Below are positions 63,874 through 64,000 of a DNA stretch of 64,000 nucleotides, in pieces. The notes beneath the pieces were generated by a model. It did no database searches, had not been told where the DNA came from, and saw only the letters and a program-made list of their open reading frames with translations. Location: the NCBI RefSeq assembly GCF_022347765.1, contig NZ_JAKRFZ010000003.1, forward strand, positions 481,652-545,651, written 5' to 3'. Source of the DNA: Pseudoalteromonas sp. OOF1S-7. GTDB taxonomy: Bacteria; Pseudomonadota; Gammaproteobacteria; Enterobacterales; Alteromonadaceae. Within the stretch, counting starts at the first letter, position 1; each line of letters opens with the position of its first letter. A program made the translations under genes and the position numbers.

Positions 63874-64000
63874 GACATATATGGACGCTCCAGCGATGTC
63901 AAGCCGAGAAGGCCTGCGAGATAGCGCATTTTCGTTATCTCGTTCGTTATTTTACCCGCTTTGCCATGCCTGATGTTTGGTCCAGTCCGCTATAAATGTG
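63874..64000. other. Unassigned end of window
   Basis: About 130 bases after the transposase remnant. No gene or repeat is recognised; it may be part of further insertion-sequence debris. Confidence 0.3.

Overview
The window looks like a chromosomal segment of a marine gammaproteobacterium of the order Alteromonadales, most likely Pseudoalteromonas. The basis is gene content and order (queF/syd/csrB-type locus/yqcC-truC-yqcA; mltD-gloB-methyltransferase-rnhA-dnaQ; pdxB-asd-fimV-truA-accD-folC-dedD-cvpA-purF), the protein sequences, and a backbone of moderate GC broken by AT-rich accessory patches. The genus is an inference; no database search was possible.

Layout. 1-4.4 kb: an H-NS family gene end, radD, an RraB-like gene and tamA. 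4.4-9.9 kb: tamB, a solute-binding-like protein and a lipoprotein cyclophilin. 9.9-17.8 kb: queF and syd, small conserved genes, a very large CsrB-like regulatory RNA built mainly of eight 81-bp tandem units (about 13.75-14.76 kb), then DUF3301/DUF3549 genes and yqcC-truC-yqcA. 17.8-22.4 kb: mltD, gloB, a methyltransferase, rnhA and dnaQ. 22.4-24.7 kb: a TIGR03503-type membrane protein and seven identical tRNA-Asp genes behind a strong promoter. 24.7-30 kb: an AT-rich patch with a gene interrupted in frame by TGA, a solute-binding protein, a GG-leader Cys-rich peptide (possible RiPP precursor) and a CadC-like regulator. 30-35.3 kb: a CBM9/DUF5916 outer-membrane-type protein, an SMP-30-like lipoprotein and a two-gene ABC system. 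35.5-41 kb: fadE, a small membrane protein, pdxB and asd. 41-46.8 kb: a giant FimV/HubP (1906 aa). 46.8-57.6 kb: truA, accD, folC, dedD, cvpA, purF, a YIP1 protein, miaE, lpxH, ppiB and cysS. 58-63.6 kb: an AT-rich island with an RHS toxin-type protein and probable immunity gene, followed by an IS481 transposase remnant.

The main hidden signals are RNA-level. First, the region that reads as a 27-residue-repeat protein is better explained as a CsrB/RsmZ-class CsrA-sponge RNA. It has about 80 GGA motifs, many of them in hairpin loops, a 3' terminator, and it sits in the position csrB occupies in E. coli. Second, every one of the seven tRNA-Asp copies is flanked by its own inverted repeat of 6-9 bp, different for each copy. 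This suggests private leader-trailer clamps that help each identical tRNA fold on itself or be processed. I have not seen either arrangement described, but I could not search the literature.

Most remaining genes are housekeeping. tamA-tamB form the translocation and assembly module. truC, truA, miaE, queF and cysS serve tRNA modification and charging. accD, fadE, folC, purF, pdxB and asd serve central metabolism. FimV/HubP is a polar organiser.
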